Below are positions 44,018-53,141 of a DNA stretch of 64,000 nucleotides, piece after piece; the first letter of the stretch is position 1; each line of letters opens with the position of its first letter. The position numbers and the translations under genes are program-made. The stretch comes from Beijerinckiaceae bacterium (GTDB lineage: Bacteria; Pseudomonadota; Alphaproteobacteria; Rhizobiales; Beijerinckiaceae). Under the pieces are notes generated by a model. The model did not search any database and was not told the DNA's origin. It saw nothing but the letters and a program-made list of their open reading frames with translations. The DNA is taken from the NCBI GenBank assembly GCA_024304885.1, contig JALJOM010000003.1:2638110-2702109 (forward strand), given 5' to 3'.

Positions 44018-46389
44018 CCCGCGCCCTGCCCGCCACCGCAACCGAAATTCGCGTGCGCGGTGTGGTGCAGGGTGTCGGATTTCGGCCGACGGTATTTCGG
44101 CTCGCGACGAGCATGGGATTTCGCGGCGAGGTCCTGAACGATTCCGAAGGTGTCCTCATCCGCGTGATGGCCGATCGCAGCGCAGCCGAGCGGCTCGTCG
44201 CGGCCCTCGAAGCGGAGCGCCCGCCGCTCGCGCGGATCGACTCGGTCGCTTTTCGTCCGGCAGGCCCTCTGCCAAATGTGGAGGGCTTCCGCATCGTCGA
44301 GAGCACGTCGGGGCGCATGCAGACGCAGGTCGCGCCCGATGCCGCGACCTGTCCCGCCTGCCTCGCCGAGATCCGCGATCCTTTCGCGCGGCGCTTCCGC
44401 TATCCCTTCACCAATTGCACCCATTGCGGGCCGAGGCTCACGATCATCTGCGACGCGCCCTACGACCGCGAGCGCACAACCATGGCAGGCTTTGCGATGT
44501 GCGACGCCTGCCGCATCGAATACGAGAATCCCGCGGATCGGCGCTTCCACGCGCAGCCGATCGCTTGCCATCATTGTGGGCCAAAGGTTTCTCTCGAACG
44601 CATCGGGGGCGGCACGGTGGAGCCCACGGCCTTCACCATGCTCGACGATGTGGATGCCGTCGCCGGCCTCCTCCTGAAGGGTCATATCGTCGCGATCAAG
44701 GGGCTCGGCGGCTATCAGCTCGCCTGCGACGCCACCAACGACGAAGCCGTGACGCGACTTCGCGCGCGGAAACGCCGCTACACCAAGGCCTTTGCCCTGA
44801 TGGCGCGCGATATCGAGGTGGTCCGCCGCTACACGAAGGTCGGCCCCGCCGAGGAAGCACTGCTCGCCTCGCCGGCCGCGCCGATCGTCTTGCTCGACGC
44901 CCACGGCGAGGCGCGCTTGCCGGACGCCGTCGCGCCCGGGCTGGCCACGCTGGGCTTCATGCTGCCCGCGACACCCCTCCATCACCTGCTGTTTCGCCGC
45001 CTCGACCGGCCGATGGTGATGACGAGCGGCAATCTCTCCGACGAGCCGCAGGTCACGGACGACGGCGAGGCCCGCGAGCGGCTTTCCGGAATCGCCGATT
45101 TCGTCCTGACCCACGACCGCGCGATCGCGCTGCGGCTCGACGATTCGGTCGTGCGCATCATCGGCGGCAGGGCACGCGTGGTTCGGCGGGCTCGTGGCTA
45201 TGCGCCTGGCGCCCTGCCGGTCCCCGACGGCCTGCAGGGCCGCGCGCGTGTCCTCGCTTTGGGCGGCGAGCTCAAGAGCACCTTCTGCCTGCTTCAGGGC
45301 GCGGACGCGATCCTCTCGCCCCATATCGGCGACCTCGAGGAGCCACGCACGCTCGCCGATTACGAGCACATGCTCGGGCTCTACACCGACCTTTTCGATC
45401 ACGCCCCAGAAGTCGTCGCCGTCGATCGCCACCAGAGCTATTTCGCGACCGCGCTCGGGCGCAACATCGCGCGCGAGAAAAACCTGCGTCTCGTCGAGAT
45501 CCAGCACCATCATGCCCATATCGCGAGCTGCCTCGCCGAGAACGAGGTGGGTCTTCGCGAGGCGCCGGTGCTCGGGATCGCCCTCGATGGCCTCGGTCTC
45601 GGCGACGACGGCACGATCTGGGGCGGCGAGTTCCTGCTCGCGTCCTACCGCGGCTTTCGCCGCGTCGGAACCTTCAAGCCGGTCGCCTTGCCGGGAGGAG
45701 CGCAGGCGATGCGCGAGCCCTGGCGTAACACGCTCGCCCATATCCTCGCCGAGATGGGTTGGGCGAGCTTCGCGATGAATTTCTGCGATCTCGAGCTCTA
45801 CGACTTCTTGAAGTCCAAGCCGCTCGACACGATCACGGCCATGATCCGTCAAAGCGTCAATGCGCCGCTCGCTTCCTCTTGCGGGCGCCTATTCGACGCG
45901 GTCGCCGCGGCGATCGACCTTTGCCGGGACGAAATCTACCACGAAGGCGAGGCGGCGATGCGGCTCGAGGCGCTCGTCGATGCAGCGACCTTGGCATCGA
46001 TCGAGGAGGATCTCGCCTATCCTTTCGCGATTCCCGACCTGAAACGATCCGGCCTACCCTATATCGAGCCGCTCGCCATGTGGCAGGCGCTGCTCGGCGA
46101 TCTCGTCGAAGAAGCCCCACCATCGATCATCGCGGCACGGTTCCACAAGGGTCTCGCGCGGGCGATCACCATGATGGCCGACAAGGTGACGCGCGACGGC
46201 AATGCGAGGACCACGACACGCGTGGCCCTTTCGGGTGGCGTGTTCCAGAATCGTTGGCTCACCGAGGAAGTCACACGTCGCCTCGAGGCCATCGGGTTCG
46301 AGGTCCTGTCGCAGGCGAAGGTCCCGGCCAATGACGGCGGCTTCTCGCTCGGCCAAGCATGCGTTGCGGCCGCGCAGGTCGCGGCATAG
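44014..46389 (+). CDS. hypF: Carbamoyltransferase HypF
   Basis: 791 residues, full length. Order: acylphosphatase domain (VRGVVQGVGFRPTVFRLA), two zinc fingers (CPACLAEI/CTHCG and CDACRIEY/CHHCG), YrdC-like domain (GHIVAIKGLGGYQLACDA) and the C-terminal Kae1-like part (HHHAHIASCLAEN, LDGLGLGDDGTIWGGEF, LSGGVFQNRWL). Transfers carbamoyl to HypE, starting CN- ligand synthesis. The ATG at 44014 overlaps the NHL stop. Confidence 0.97.
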   Translation: MTRALPATATEIRVRGVVQGVGFRPTVFRLATSMGFRGEVLNDSEGVLIRVMADRSAAERLVAALEAERPPLARIDSVAFRPAGPLPNVEGFRIVESTSGRMQTQVAPDAATCPACLAEIRDPFARRFRYPFTNCTHCGPRLTIICDAPYDRERTTMAGFAMCDACRIEYENPADRRFHAQPIACHHCGPKVSLERIGGGTVEPTAFTMLDDVDAVAGLLLKGHIVAIKGLGGYQLACDATNDEAVTRLRARKRRYTKAFALMARDIEVVRRYTKVGPAEEALLASPAAPIVLLDAHGEARLPDAVAPGLATLGFMLPATPLHHLLFRRLDRPMVMTSGNLSDEPQVTDDGEARERLSGIADFVLTHDRAIALRLDDSVVRIIGGRARVVRRARGYAPGALPVPDGLQGRARVLALGGELKSTFCLLQGADAILSPHIGDLEEPRTLADYEHMLGLYTDLFDHAPEVVAVDRHQSYFATALGRNIAREKNLRLVEIQHHHAHIASCLAENEVGLREAPVLGIALDGLGLGDDGTIWGGEFLLASYRGFRRVGTFKPVALPGGAQAMREPWRNTLAHILAEMGWASFAMNFCDLELYDFLKSKPLDTITAMIRQSVNAPLASSCGRLFDAVAAAIDLCRDEIYHEGEAAMRLEALVDAATLASIEEDLAYPFAIPDLKRSGLPYIEPLAMWQALLGDLVEEAPPSIIAARFHKGLARAITMMADKVTRDGNARTTTRVALSGGVFQNRWLTEEVTRRLEAIGFEVLSQAKVPANDGGFSLGQACVAAAQVAA

Positions 46390-46398
46390 GGGGATGTC

Positions 46399-46677
46399 AT
46401 GTGTCTCGGGATACCCGGTCGGATTGTCGCCATCACCGACGAGACCCGCAAGCTCGCGACCGTCGACGTCGCCGGTGTCAAGCGCGAGGTCAATATCGCC
46501 TGTATCATCGACGGCCGAGCGCTCGACGACTGTGTCGGCGATTGGGTGCTGATCCATGTCGGCTTCGCCATGAGCCGCATCGACGAAAGGCAAGCGCAGG
46601 AAACGCTTCAGATCCTGACCGAGCTCGGCGAGGCGCAGCAAGAGATCGCCGCCATGCGCGCCTCCGGGCGCGGATAG
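46399..46677 (+). CDS. hypC: Hydrogenase chaperone HypC
   Basis: 92 residues beginning MCLGIPGRIV, whose N-terminal Cys2 binds the Fe(CN)2CO unit shared with HypD. It later hands the metal centre to HhyL. The strand-rich core IVAITDETRKLATVDVAGVKR and GDWVLIHVGFAMSRID are typical. 9 bp after hypF. Confidence 0.95.
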   Translation: MCLGIPGRIVAITDETRKLATVDVAGVKREVNIACIIDGRALDDCVGDWVLIHVGFAMSRIDERQAQETLQILTELGEAQQEIAAMRASGRG

Positions 46678-46704
46678 AGCCGCTCGCGCCGGAAGAGGAC
46701 GACC

Positions 46705-47388
46705 ATGGATCATCGCCTCGAAAGCCTCTACCCGTTTCTCGTCGCAGAACGGCCGGAGCGAGACGATATCGAGACCTCGCTTCTCGCCTCGATCGCGAGC
46801 AAGGCAAAAGATCACGCGCGCCTTCATTCCACTTTCTTCGAGGCCGAGGCGAAGGCGATCCTCGCCACGGCTCGCACGATCGCCTCGTGCTACCGGAGCG
46901 GCGGCAAGCTTATCGTGATGGGCAATGGCGGATCGAGCTGCGACGCCGCCCATGTCGTGGTCGAGTTCCTACATCCGGTCACGGCCGGGCGACCCTCGCT
47001 TCCAGCGCTCGATCTTACGAGCGATACCGCGATGCTGACGGCCGTCGGCAACGACATCGGCTACGAGCATGTGTTCCTGCGCCAGCTCGTCGCGCATGGC
47101 CGGCCCGGCGATTGCCTCCTCGGCCTCTCGACGAGCGGCAACTCGCGGTCCCTCCTCGTCGCCTTCGCGAAGGCGCGCGAGCTCTCCATCACGACGATCG
47201 GGCTTGCCGGAGGCGACGGGGGCCTGATGCAATCCGCCGAGCTCGATCATTGCCTGATCGTGCCCACGACGTCGATTCACCGTACCCAGGAATGCCATGT
47301 CACGACATACCACATATTGTGGGATCTCGTGCATACGCTTCTCGCCGATGATCGCGGATCGGCCGCCGGCAGGGGAGAGACGACGTGA
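46705..47388 (+). CDS. SIS-domain phosphosugar isomerase (GmhA-like) in the hyp operon
   Basis: 227 residues of the sedoheptulose-7-phosphate isomerase type. GNGGSSCDAAH and LSTSGNSRSLLVAF are the sugar-phosphate loops. The zinc ligands of GmhA have counterparts: H83 and E87 in the first helix and Gln and His in TQECHVTTYH. The enzyme looks active, yet sits between hypC and hypD with an overlapping stop, so it is part of the maturation operon. The role in hydrogenase maturation is unknown; a structural or ligand-supply role is speculative. Confidence 0.85.
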   Translation: MDHRLESLYPFLVAERPERDDIETSLLASIASKAKDHARLHSTFFEAEAKAILATARTIASCYRSGGKLIVMGNGGSSCDAAHVVVEFLHPVTAGRPSLPALDLTSDTAMLTAVGNDIGYEHVFLRQLVAHGRPGDCLLGLSTSGNSRSLLVAFAKARELSITTIGLAGGDGGLMQSAELDHCLIVPTTSIHRTQECHVTTYHILWDLVHTLLADDRGSAAGRGETT

Positions 47389-48530
47389 AATATGTCGACG
47401 AGTTCCGTGACCCGGAGAAGGCCGCATCCCTCGTTGCCGCCATCACGGCGCTCGCGGGTCCGCTCGCTGCCTCGCGTGGCCGTCCGCTCCACATCATGGA
47501 GGTTTGCGGCGGCCATACCCATACGATCTTTCGCTATGGGATTTCCGGCATGCTGCCGCCCGAGATCGAGCTCGTCCACGGTCCCGGCTGCCCGGTTTGC
47601 GTATTGCCCATGGGCCAAGTCGACGATTGCGTCGCGATCGCCGAGACGCCGGGCGTGATCTTGACCACCTTCGGCGATGCCATGCGCGTGCCGGGCTCGC
47701 AAAAGAGCCTGCTCCAGGCCAAGGCCGAGGGCACCGACGTGCGCATGGTCTATTCGCCGCTCGACGCGCTCGCCCTCGCGCGGGACAACCCGGAGCGCGA
47801 GGTCGTGTTCTTCGGCCTCGGCTTCGAGACCACCATGCCGTCGACGGCGCTCACCTTGTTGCAGGCGGAGGCGGAAGCGATCCGAAATTTCTCGCTCTTC
47901 TGCAACCACATCACGATCGTCCCGACCATCAAGGCGATTCTCGACAGCCCCGATCTCCACCTCGACGGATTTCTCGGGCCCGGCCATGTCTCGATGGTGA
48001 TCGGCGCCGCCCCCTACGGCTTCATCGCCGAGCACTACCACAGGCCGCTCGTCGTCGCGGGTTTCGAGCCGCTCGATATTCTCCATGCGCTGTGGCTCGT
48101 CCTGACGCAGCTCGCCGAAGGGAGGGCGGATATCGAGAACCAGTACGGCCGGATCGTTCCGCCGGACGGCAACGCGGCCGCGCTCGACGCCATCACGCGG
48201 GTCTTCGAGCTCAGGCCCTTCTTCGAATGGCGCGGCCTCGGATCGATCGATCATTCCGGCGTTCGAATCCGCGAGGCATACGCTCGATTCGACGCCGAAC
48301 GGAAGTTCGCGCTGCCGTCGCTGCGCGTCGCCGATCCGCAATCGTGCCAATGCGGCGAGGTACTGAAGGGCGTGATCAAGCCCTGGCAATGCAAGGTCTT
48401 CGGCACCTCCTGCACGCCGGAAGCCCCGCTCGGCGCCCTCATGGTCTCGTCCGAAGGAGCCTGTGCCGCCTATTATCAATATGGCGATCTCGAAGGATTG
48501 CGGACGCAGCACGCGGTGGGAGCGGCATGA
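47385..48530 (+). CDS. hypD: Hydrogenase maturation protein HypD
   Basis: 381 residues. Scaffold on which the Fe(CN)2CO unit is assembled with HypC. MEVCGGHTH, GPGCPVCV and GFETTMPSTAL are the conserved motifs, and the C-terminal Cys-rich segment (QSCQCGEVLKG, GTSCTPEAPLG) holds the [4Fe-4S] cluster. GTG start at 47385 overlaps the isomerase TGA; its own stop overlaps hypE as ATGA. Confidence 0.97.
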   Translation: MKYVDEFRDPEKAASLVAAITALAGPLAASRGRPLHIMEVCGGHTHTIFRYGISGMLPPEIELVHGPGCPVCVLPMGQVDDCVAIAETPGVILTTFGDAMRVPGSQKSLLQAKAEGTDVRMVYSPLDALALARDNPEREVVFFGLGFETTMPSTALTLLQAEAEAIRNFSLFCNHITIVPTIKAILDSPDLHLDGFLGPGHVSMVIGAAPYGFIAEHYHRPLVVAGFEPLDILHALWLVLTQLAEGRADIENQYGRIVPPDGNAAALDAITRVFELRPFFEWRGLGSIDHSGVRIREAYARFDAERKFALPSLRVADPQSCQCGEVLKGVIKPWQCKVFGTSCTPEAPLGALMVSSEGACAAYYQYGDLEGLRTQHAVGAA

Positions 48531-49609
48531 CGAAGAGCGACCCGCCGCATCGCGCACCCATAAGGCGCCAGCCGCGCGACGGAGTCCATCTCGCCAAGGT
48601 GACCCTCGCCCACGGCGGCGGCGGCAAGGCGATGCGCGACCTCGTCGATGACGTCTTCGTCTCGGTGTTCGACAACGCGATCCTCGCCGCGCTCGAGGAC
48701 CAGGCGCGGATCTCGCTCGCCGACCTCGCCCTCCATGGCGATCGTCTCGCTTTCACCACCGACTCCTATGTGGTCGATCCGCTCGAGTTTCCGGGAGGAG
48801 ACATCGGCAAGCTCGCCGTCTGCGGCACGGTGAACGACCTTTGTGTCGGCGGCGCGCTCCCGCTCTATCTCTCCTGCTCGGCGATCATCGAGGAAGGAAC
48901 TGATCTCGCGCTTTTGCGCCGGATCGCGCGCTCGATGGCGGACACCGCCGCGGCGGCAGGTGTGGCGATCGTCACCGGCGACACCAAGGTCGTGGGGCGC
49001 GGATCCTGCGACAAGCTCTTCCTCAACACGGCGGGCGTCGGCGTAATCCGCGCGGGCCTCGACCTCGGCGCGCATCGTGCTGAGCCGGGCGACGTCATCC
49101 TCGTCAACGGGCGGCTCGGCGATCACGGCGCCGCGATCCTCGCCGCACGCGGGGACTTGCGGCTCGAGACGAAGGTGACGAGCGATTGCGCAGCACTCCA
49201 CACGCTCGTGGGGTGCTTGCTCGAAGCCTGCCCCGGGGTCAAGTTCCTCCGCGATGCCACACGTGGCGGTCTCGCGACGGTGCTCAACGAGATCGCAGAG
49301 GCCTCGGCTGTGGGGATCGAGATCGACGAGGCGGCGACGCCGCTCGACCCGGAAGTGAAGGGGTTCTGCGAAATTCTCGGGCTCGATCCGCTCTACCTCG
49401 CCAACGAAGGCAAGATCGTGGTGGTGGTACCGGCGGCTCACGCGGAAGCCGCACGCGAAGCGCTCGCGGCGCACGCGCTCGGCAGGGCGGCCGCGATCAT
49501 CGGCCGTGTCACCGCCGGGCCGCCCGGGCGCGTCGTCATGCAAACCGCCTTCGGCGGCAAGCGTATCGTCGATATGCTGGTCGGCGACCAATTGCCGCGA
49601 ATTTGCTGA
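48527..49609 (+). CDS. hypE: Hydrogenase maturation protein HypE
   Basis: 360 residues. PurM-like ATPase that dehydrates the carbamoyl group on its C-terminal Cys to cyanide. The C-terminus ends PRIC, so the thiol acceptor C360 is present. TDSYVVDPLEFPGGDIGKLAVCGTVNDL and FLRDATRGGLATVLNEIA are signature blocks. The ATG at 48527 overlaps the hypD stop. Confidence 0.97.
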   Translation: MTKSDPPHRAPIRRQPRDGVHLAKVTLAHGGGGKAMRDLVDDVFVSVFDNAILAALEDQARISLADLALHGDRLAFTTDSYVVDPLEFPGGDIGKLAVCGTVNDLCVGGALPLYLSCSAIIEEGTDLALLRRIARSMADTAAAAGVAIVTGDTKVVGRGSCDKLFLNTAGVGVIRAGLDLGAHRAEPGDVILVNGRLGDHGAAILAARGDLRLETKVTSDCAALHTLVGCLLEACPGVKFLRDATRGGLATVLNEIAEASAVGIEIDEAATPLDPEVKGFCEILGLDPLYLANEGKIVVVVPAAHAEAAREALAAHALGRAAAIIGRVTAGPPGRVVMQTAFGGKRIVDMLVGDQLPRIC

Positions 49610-49617
49610 GGCCAAAG

Positions 49618-49992
49618 ATGCACGAGATGGGGATCACGCAATCGATCGTCGCGATCGTCGCCGAGCAGGCGGCGGGGCGCAAGGTCACGCGCGTGACGCT
49701 CGAGATCGGCAAGCTCGCGGCCATCATGCCCGACGCGATCCGCTTCTGCTTCGATGTGGTCGCGAAAGGCAGCGCCCTCGACGGAGCGGTGCTCGACATC
49801 ATCGAGGTTCCGGGGCGCGCGCGCTGCCTCGACTGCGGCGGCGACCTCGTGCTCGCCGAGATCTTCGGGCGTTGTAGCTGCGGCTCACGCCGGCTCGAGC
49901 GGATTTCCGGCGAGGAGCTCAATATCAAGAGCATGGAAGTGGAGGCGATGGCATGTGCGGCACCTGCGGATGCGGCGACGACGCGGACGTGA
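49618..49992 (+). CDS. hypA: Nickel chaperone HypA
   Basis: 124 residues. [11 protein letters not shown] gives the Ni-binding His2. The zinc site is CLDCGG and CSCGS (two pairs). Delivers Ni to HhyL with HypB. It overlaps hypB by 40 bases, and the last 14 residues after MEVEAMA lie in the overlap. Confidence 0.93.
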   Translation: MHEMGITQSIVAIVAEQAAGRKVTRVTLEIGKLAAIMPDAIRFCFDVVAKGSALDGAVLDIIEVPGRARCLDCGGDLVLAEIFGRCSCGSRRLERISGEELNIKSMEVEAMACAAPADAATTRT

Positions 49993-50903
49993 CGGTCACC
50001 AATCTCGCGACCGGCACCAAGGAACGGATGGAAAGATCGGCCGTGGTCGTAGCCCACGACCACGACCAGGACCACGACCACGACCACGAGCACCGTCACG
50101 GCCACGATCATGATCACCCCCATGACCATGCGCATGTTCATCCACACGGGGCCGACCACGATCATCACCACCACGGGCCGCACGACCACGGGCACGGGCA
50201 TGCGCCGGTCGCCGCCTCAGCGCACATGCACCGGGTGAGCGTCGATCTCGAGCGCGCGATCCTCGCCAAGAATGACGTGATCGCGGAGCGCAACCGCGCC
50301 TGGCTCGACGGGCGCGAAATCCTCGCGCTGAACCTCGTGAGCTCGCCGGGTGCCGGCAAGACCGCGCTGCTCGAGCGCACGATCCGGGACCTCGGCGCGG
50401 AGATGGCGATCAGCGTCATCGAGGGCGACCAGCAGACGCTCAACGATGCGGAGCGGATCAAGGCCGCGGGTGCTCCCGCGATCCAGGTCAATACCGGCAC
50501 CGGCTGCCACCTCGAGGCCGACATGGTCCGCCGTGGGCTCGAGACGCTGCGGCCCGCCTTCGGCTCGGTGGTGATGATCGAGAACGTCGGCAATCTCGTC
50601 TGCCCGGCCCTCTTCGATCTCGGCGAGGCGGCGAAGGTCGTGATCCTTTCCGTCACGGAGGGCGAGGACAAGCCGCTCAAGTACCCCCATATGTTCCGGG
50701 CGGCGGAGCTCATGATCCTCGGCAAGATCGACCTCGCGCCCCATGTCGATTTCGATATGGAGCGTTGCGAGGCCATGGCGCGGGAGGTCAACCCGAGGAT
50801 CCGCTCGATCCGGCTCTCGGCGCGGTCGGGAGAAGGGCTCGCGGAATGGTATGCTTGGCTTCGCGGGGCGAGGACGCGCACCGGGGTCGCCGCCAGGCCC
50901 TGA
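49953..50903 (+). CDS. hypB: Nickel-inserting GTPase HypB with a His-rich domain
   Basis: 316 residues. MCGTCGCG at the N-terminus is the high-affinity Ni site. A segment of some 35 histidines at about 35-85 ([13 protein letters not shown]-type) can store nickel. The G domain follows with Walker [16 protein letters not shown] and [17 protein letters not shown]. Unusually rich in His even for HypB, suggesting nickel buffering for a nickel-poor habitat. Confidence 0.96.
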   Translation: MCGTCGCGDDADVTVTNLATGTKERMERSAVVVAHDHDQDHDHDHEHRHGHDHDHPHDHAHVHPHGADHDHHHHGPHDHGHGHAPVAASAHMHRVSVDLERAILAKNDVIAERNRAWLDGREILALNLVSSPGAGKTALLERTIRDLGAEMAISVIEGDQQTLNDAERIKAAGAPAIQVNTGTGCHLEADMVRRGLETLRPAFGSVVMIENVGNLVCPALFDLGEAAKVVILSVTEGEDKPLKYPHMFRAAELMILGKIDLAPHVDFDMERCEAMAREVNPRIRSIRLSARSGEGLAEWYAWLRGARTRTGVAARP

Positions 50904-51580
50904 CGGCACTGCGCTCGGAGCCACTCCGCATTCTCGTCACGGGCTTCGGAGCCTTTCCGGGCACGCGACACAACCCGACGGCGGCGCTCGTCCGAGCTCT
51001 CGAGAAGGACCGGCCGCGCCTCGCTCGCCTCGGCATAGCGCTCGAGCTCGAAATTCTCCCGGTCGTTTGTACCGAGATCGGGCCGCGGCTCGAAGCCCTC
51101 GCGCGCACCTGCCGGTCCGAGGGAATCCTGCATCTCGGCGTGGCCTCGCGGCGCAAGCGCCTTTCCATCGAGACGCGGGCCATGAACCGGGCCTCGCTAT
51201 TGCACCCGGACGCCAGCGGCGCGCGGGCCGAGACGCTCCAAATCCTCCCTGGCGCACCGCAGTTCTTGCGGTCGACCTTTCCCGCCGTCGAGATCGACGC
51301 GGCTCTCCGTCGCGCCGGGATCGCCTCCCGCCTCTCCCGAAACGCCGGGCGCTACATCTGCAACCAGGCTCTCTATCTCTCGCTCGCGGATGGTCGCGCC
51401 CGGCAGGTCGGCTTCGTCCATGTGCCCCGGCTCGCCGGCCGTCGGGCGCGCGGCCCGACGCTCGACGACCTCGTCCGCGCCGCGGTCGTCGCGATCCTCG
51501 TCATGGCGCCAAAGCTCCGCCGCAGCCGAGACGCTGCGCTCGAAATCCCGTGCAGGGCCCCGGATCGAAGCGTCGCTTGA
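50846..51580 (+). CDS. Pyroglutamyl peptidase I-like protein
   Basis: 244 residues of the C15 cysteine peptidase family, which removes N-terminal pyroglutamate. [11 protein letters not shown] is the family start; the catalytic Glu lies in SIETRAMN, Cys in RYICNQALY and His in VGFVHVPRL, so all three are kept. The first about 27 residues before the motif are unusual. The start is uncertain: ATG 50846 overlaps hypB by 58 bases, and an overlapping CTGA at the hypB stop is also possible. Position at the end of the hyp operon is odd. Confidence 0.72.
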   Translation: MVCLASRGEDAHRGRRQALTALRSEPLRILVTGFGAFPGTRHNPTAALVRALEKDRPRLARLGIALELEILPVVCTEIGPRLEALARTCRSEGILHLGVASRRKRLSIETRAMNRASLLHPDASGARAETLQILPGAPQFLRSTFPAVEIDAALRRAGIASRLSRNAGRYICNQALYLSLADGRARQVGFVHVPRLAGRRARGPTLDDLVRAAVVAILVMAPKLRRSRDAALEIPCRAPDRSVA

Positions 51581-51611
51581 CCGCAAACCCGTGCTGGCCT
51601 AGCCCGAAGCC

Positions 51612-52292
51612 ATGGACCTCGACGCGACGGCCTTCCTGCTCCCGCTTCTCCAAATCATTTGGATCGACCTACTTCTTTCGGGCGACAACGCGGTGGTCAT
51701 CGCGCTCGCCTGCCGCTCCTTGTCGAAGCGTCAGCGGCGCTGGGGCATCTTCCTCGGTGCCGGAGGCGCGGTTCTCCTGCGCATCCTCTTCGCCTTCTGC
51801 ATCGTGGAGCTGATGCACCTTCCTTATGTCAAGATCGGCGGCGGGCTGCTGCTGCTCTGGATCGCGGTGCAACTCGTCGAGGACGAGGAGACGACCGCAG
51901 AGGTGAAACCCGGAAAATCGCTGCTGTCGGCGGTTCGCATCATCATGCTCGCCGATGCGGTGATGTCCCTCGACAATGTCGTCGCGATCGCTGCGGCCGC
52001 GAAGGGCTCGATCCTGCTCATCGCCTTCGGCCTCGCCCTGTCGATCCCGCTCATCGTGTTCAGCTCGGGCTTCATGCTGGCCCTGCTCAACCGCTATCCG
52101 ATCCTGATCTGGGCCGGGTCCGCGCTTCTCGGCTGGATCGCGGGCGAGCTGATCTGCTCCGACGACAGAGTGGCCCCATGGCTGGAGCCGTACCTGCACC
52201 ATTTCGAGGCCTGGTGCGCTCCCGCCGCAGCCATTCTCGTTGTCGCGGTCGCCTGGCTGCGGCAGAGGCGCCGACCGGTGAGGGATCTGTGA
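51612..52292 (+). CDS. TerC/YjbE-type integral membrane protein
   Basis: 226 residues with six or seven hydrophobic segments. WIDLLLSGDNAVVIALACRSL and SLDNVVAIAAAAKG are the two half-repeats of the TerC/Alx fold with buried Asp-Asn pairs. Members export metals such as Mn2+, or influence exoprotein metalation. Closely follows the peptidase-like gene (31 bp) but is probably independent of hydrogenase. A long antisense shadow covers most of it. Confidence 0.85.
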   Translation: MDLDATAFLLPLLQIIWIDLLLSGDNAVVIALACRSLSKRQRRWGIFLGAGGAVLLRILFAFCIVELMHLPYVKIGGGLLLLWIAVQLVEDEETTAEVKPGKSLLSAVRIIMLADAVMSLDNVVAIAAAAKGSILLIAFGLALSIPLIVFSSGFMLALLNRYPILIWAGSALLGWIAGELICSDDRVAPWLEPYLHHFEAWCAPAAAILVVAVAWLRQRRRPVRDL

Positions 52293-52368
52293 TTTGGCTT
52301 CAATCGATGCTACGGTTCGGCTAAGGTCCAGCTCGGTCGCGAAAGACTACGAACTCGAGAGCAGGAAC

Positions 52369-53124
52369 ATGGATCGTCGTCGGCTTTTGAAATCGCTCGG
52401 CGGGCTCGCCTTGTGCCCCCTTTGCGCCGGCATGGGGCTCGCGTCGGAAGGCGCGCATTGGAGCTATGAAGGGGTGCATGGCCCCGACCATTGGGGCGAG
52501 GTCGATACCGCGAGCCGCGTCTGCGGGGTCGGAACCCAGCAATCGCCGATCGCGATCGATACCGCGATCGAGGCGCAGCTCCCGCCGCTGCAATTTTCCT
52601 GGGCGCGCAAGGCCGATACGATCGTCAACAACGGCCATACGATTCAAGTGAACCTGAAGGACGGCGGCACCCTCGCGGCCGGCGCGGATCGCTACAGCTT
52701 GGTTCAGTTCCACTTCCATCATCCGAGCGAGCATCTCGTCCACGACCACGGCTTTCCGATGGAGGTCCATTTCGTCCATCTCTCGGCCAGAGGATCGCTC
52801 GGCGTCATCGGTGTCCTGATGACGATCGGCAAGCCCAATCCGGTCTTCGCCAAGATCGCGGCGACGATGCCGGGCAAGGAAGGCACGTCCGTCGCGGCCG
52901 ACCCGGGAATCGATCCGGCCGGCCTTCTGCCCACGGGCCGAGGCTATTATCGCTACGAGGGCTCGCTCACGACGCCGCCCTGTAGCGAGACCGTGGATTG
53001 GATGCTGCTCTCGGATCCGATCGAGGTGGCCGAGGCCGACGTGGACGCTTTCGCCAAGCTCTATCCGCTGAATGCGCGGCCGGCGCAAAAACTCGATCGG
53101 CGGTTCGTGCTGCATTCCGCCTGA
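52369..53124 (+). CDS. Periplasmic alpha-carbonic anhydrase
   Basis: 251 residues. A signal peptide with an Arg cluster (MDRRRLLKSLGGLALCPLCAG) may be Tat-type. Zinc ligands are H115 and H117 in QFHFHHPSEH and H134 in MEVHFVH; E121 and the SLTTPP threonine region complete the active site. C52 and the Cys of TTPPCSE fit the conserved disulfide. Interconverts CO2 and bicarbonate outside the inner membrane, which could feed the PEP carboxylase step. The start at 52369 is set by the signal peptide. Confidence 0.92.
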   Translation: MDRRRLLKSLGGLALCPLCAGMGLASEGAHWSYEGVHGPDHWGEVDTASRVCGVGTQQSPIAIDTAIEAQLPPLQFSWARKADTIVNNGHTIQVNLKDGGTLAAGADRYSLVQFHFHHPSEHLVHDHGFPMEVHFVHLSARGSLGVIGVLMTIGKPNPVFAKIAATMPGKEGTSVAADPGIDPAGLLPTGRGYYRYEGSLTTPPCSETVDWMLLSDPIEVAEADVDAFAKLYPLNARPAQKLDRRFVLHSA

Positions 53125-53141
53125 ATCGACGACCTGCCGAG

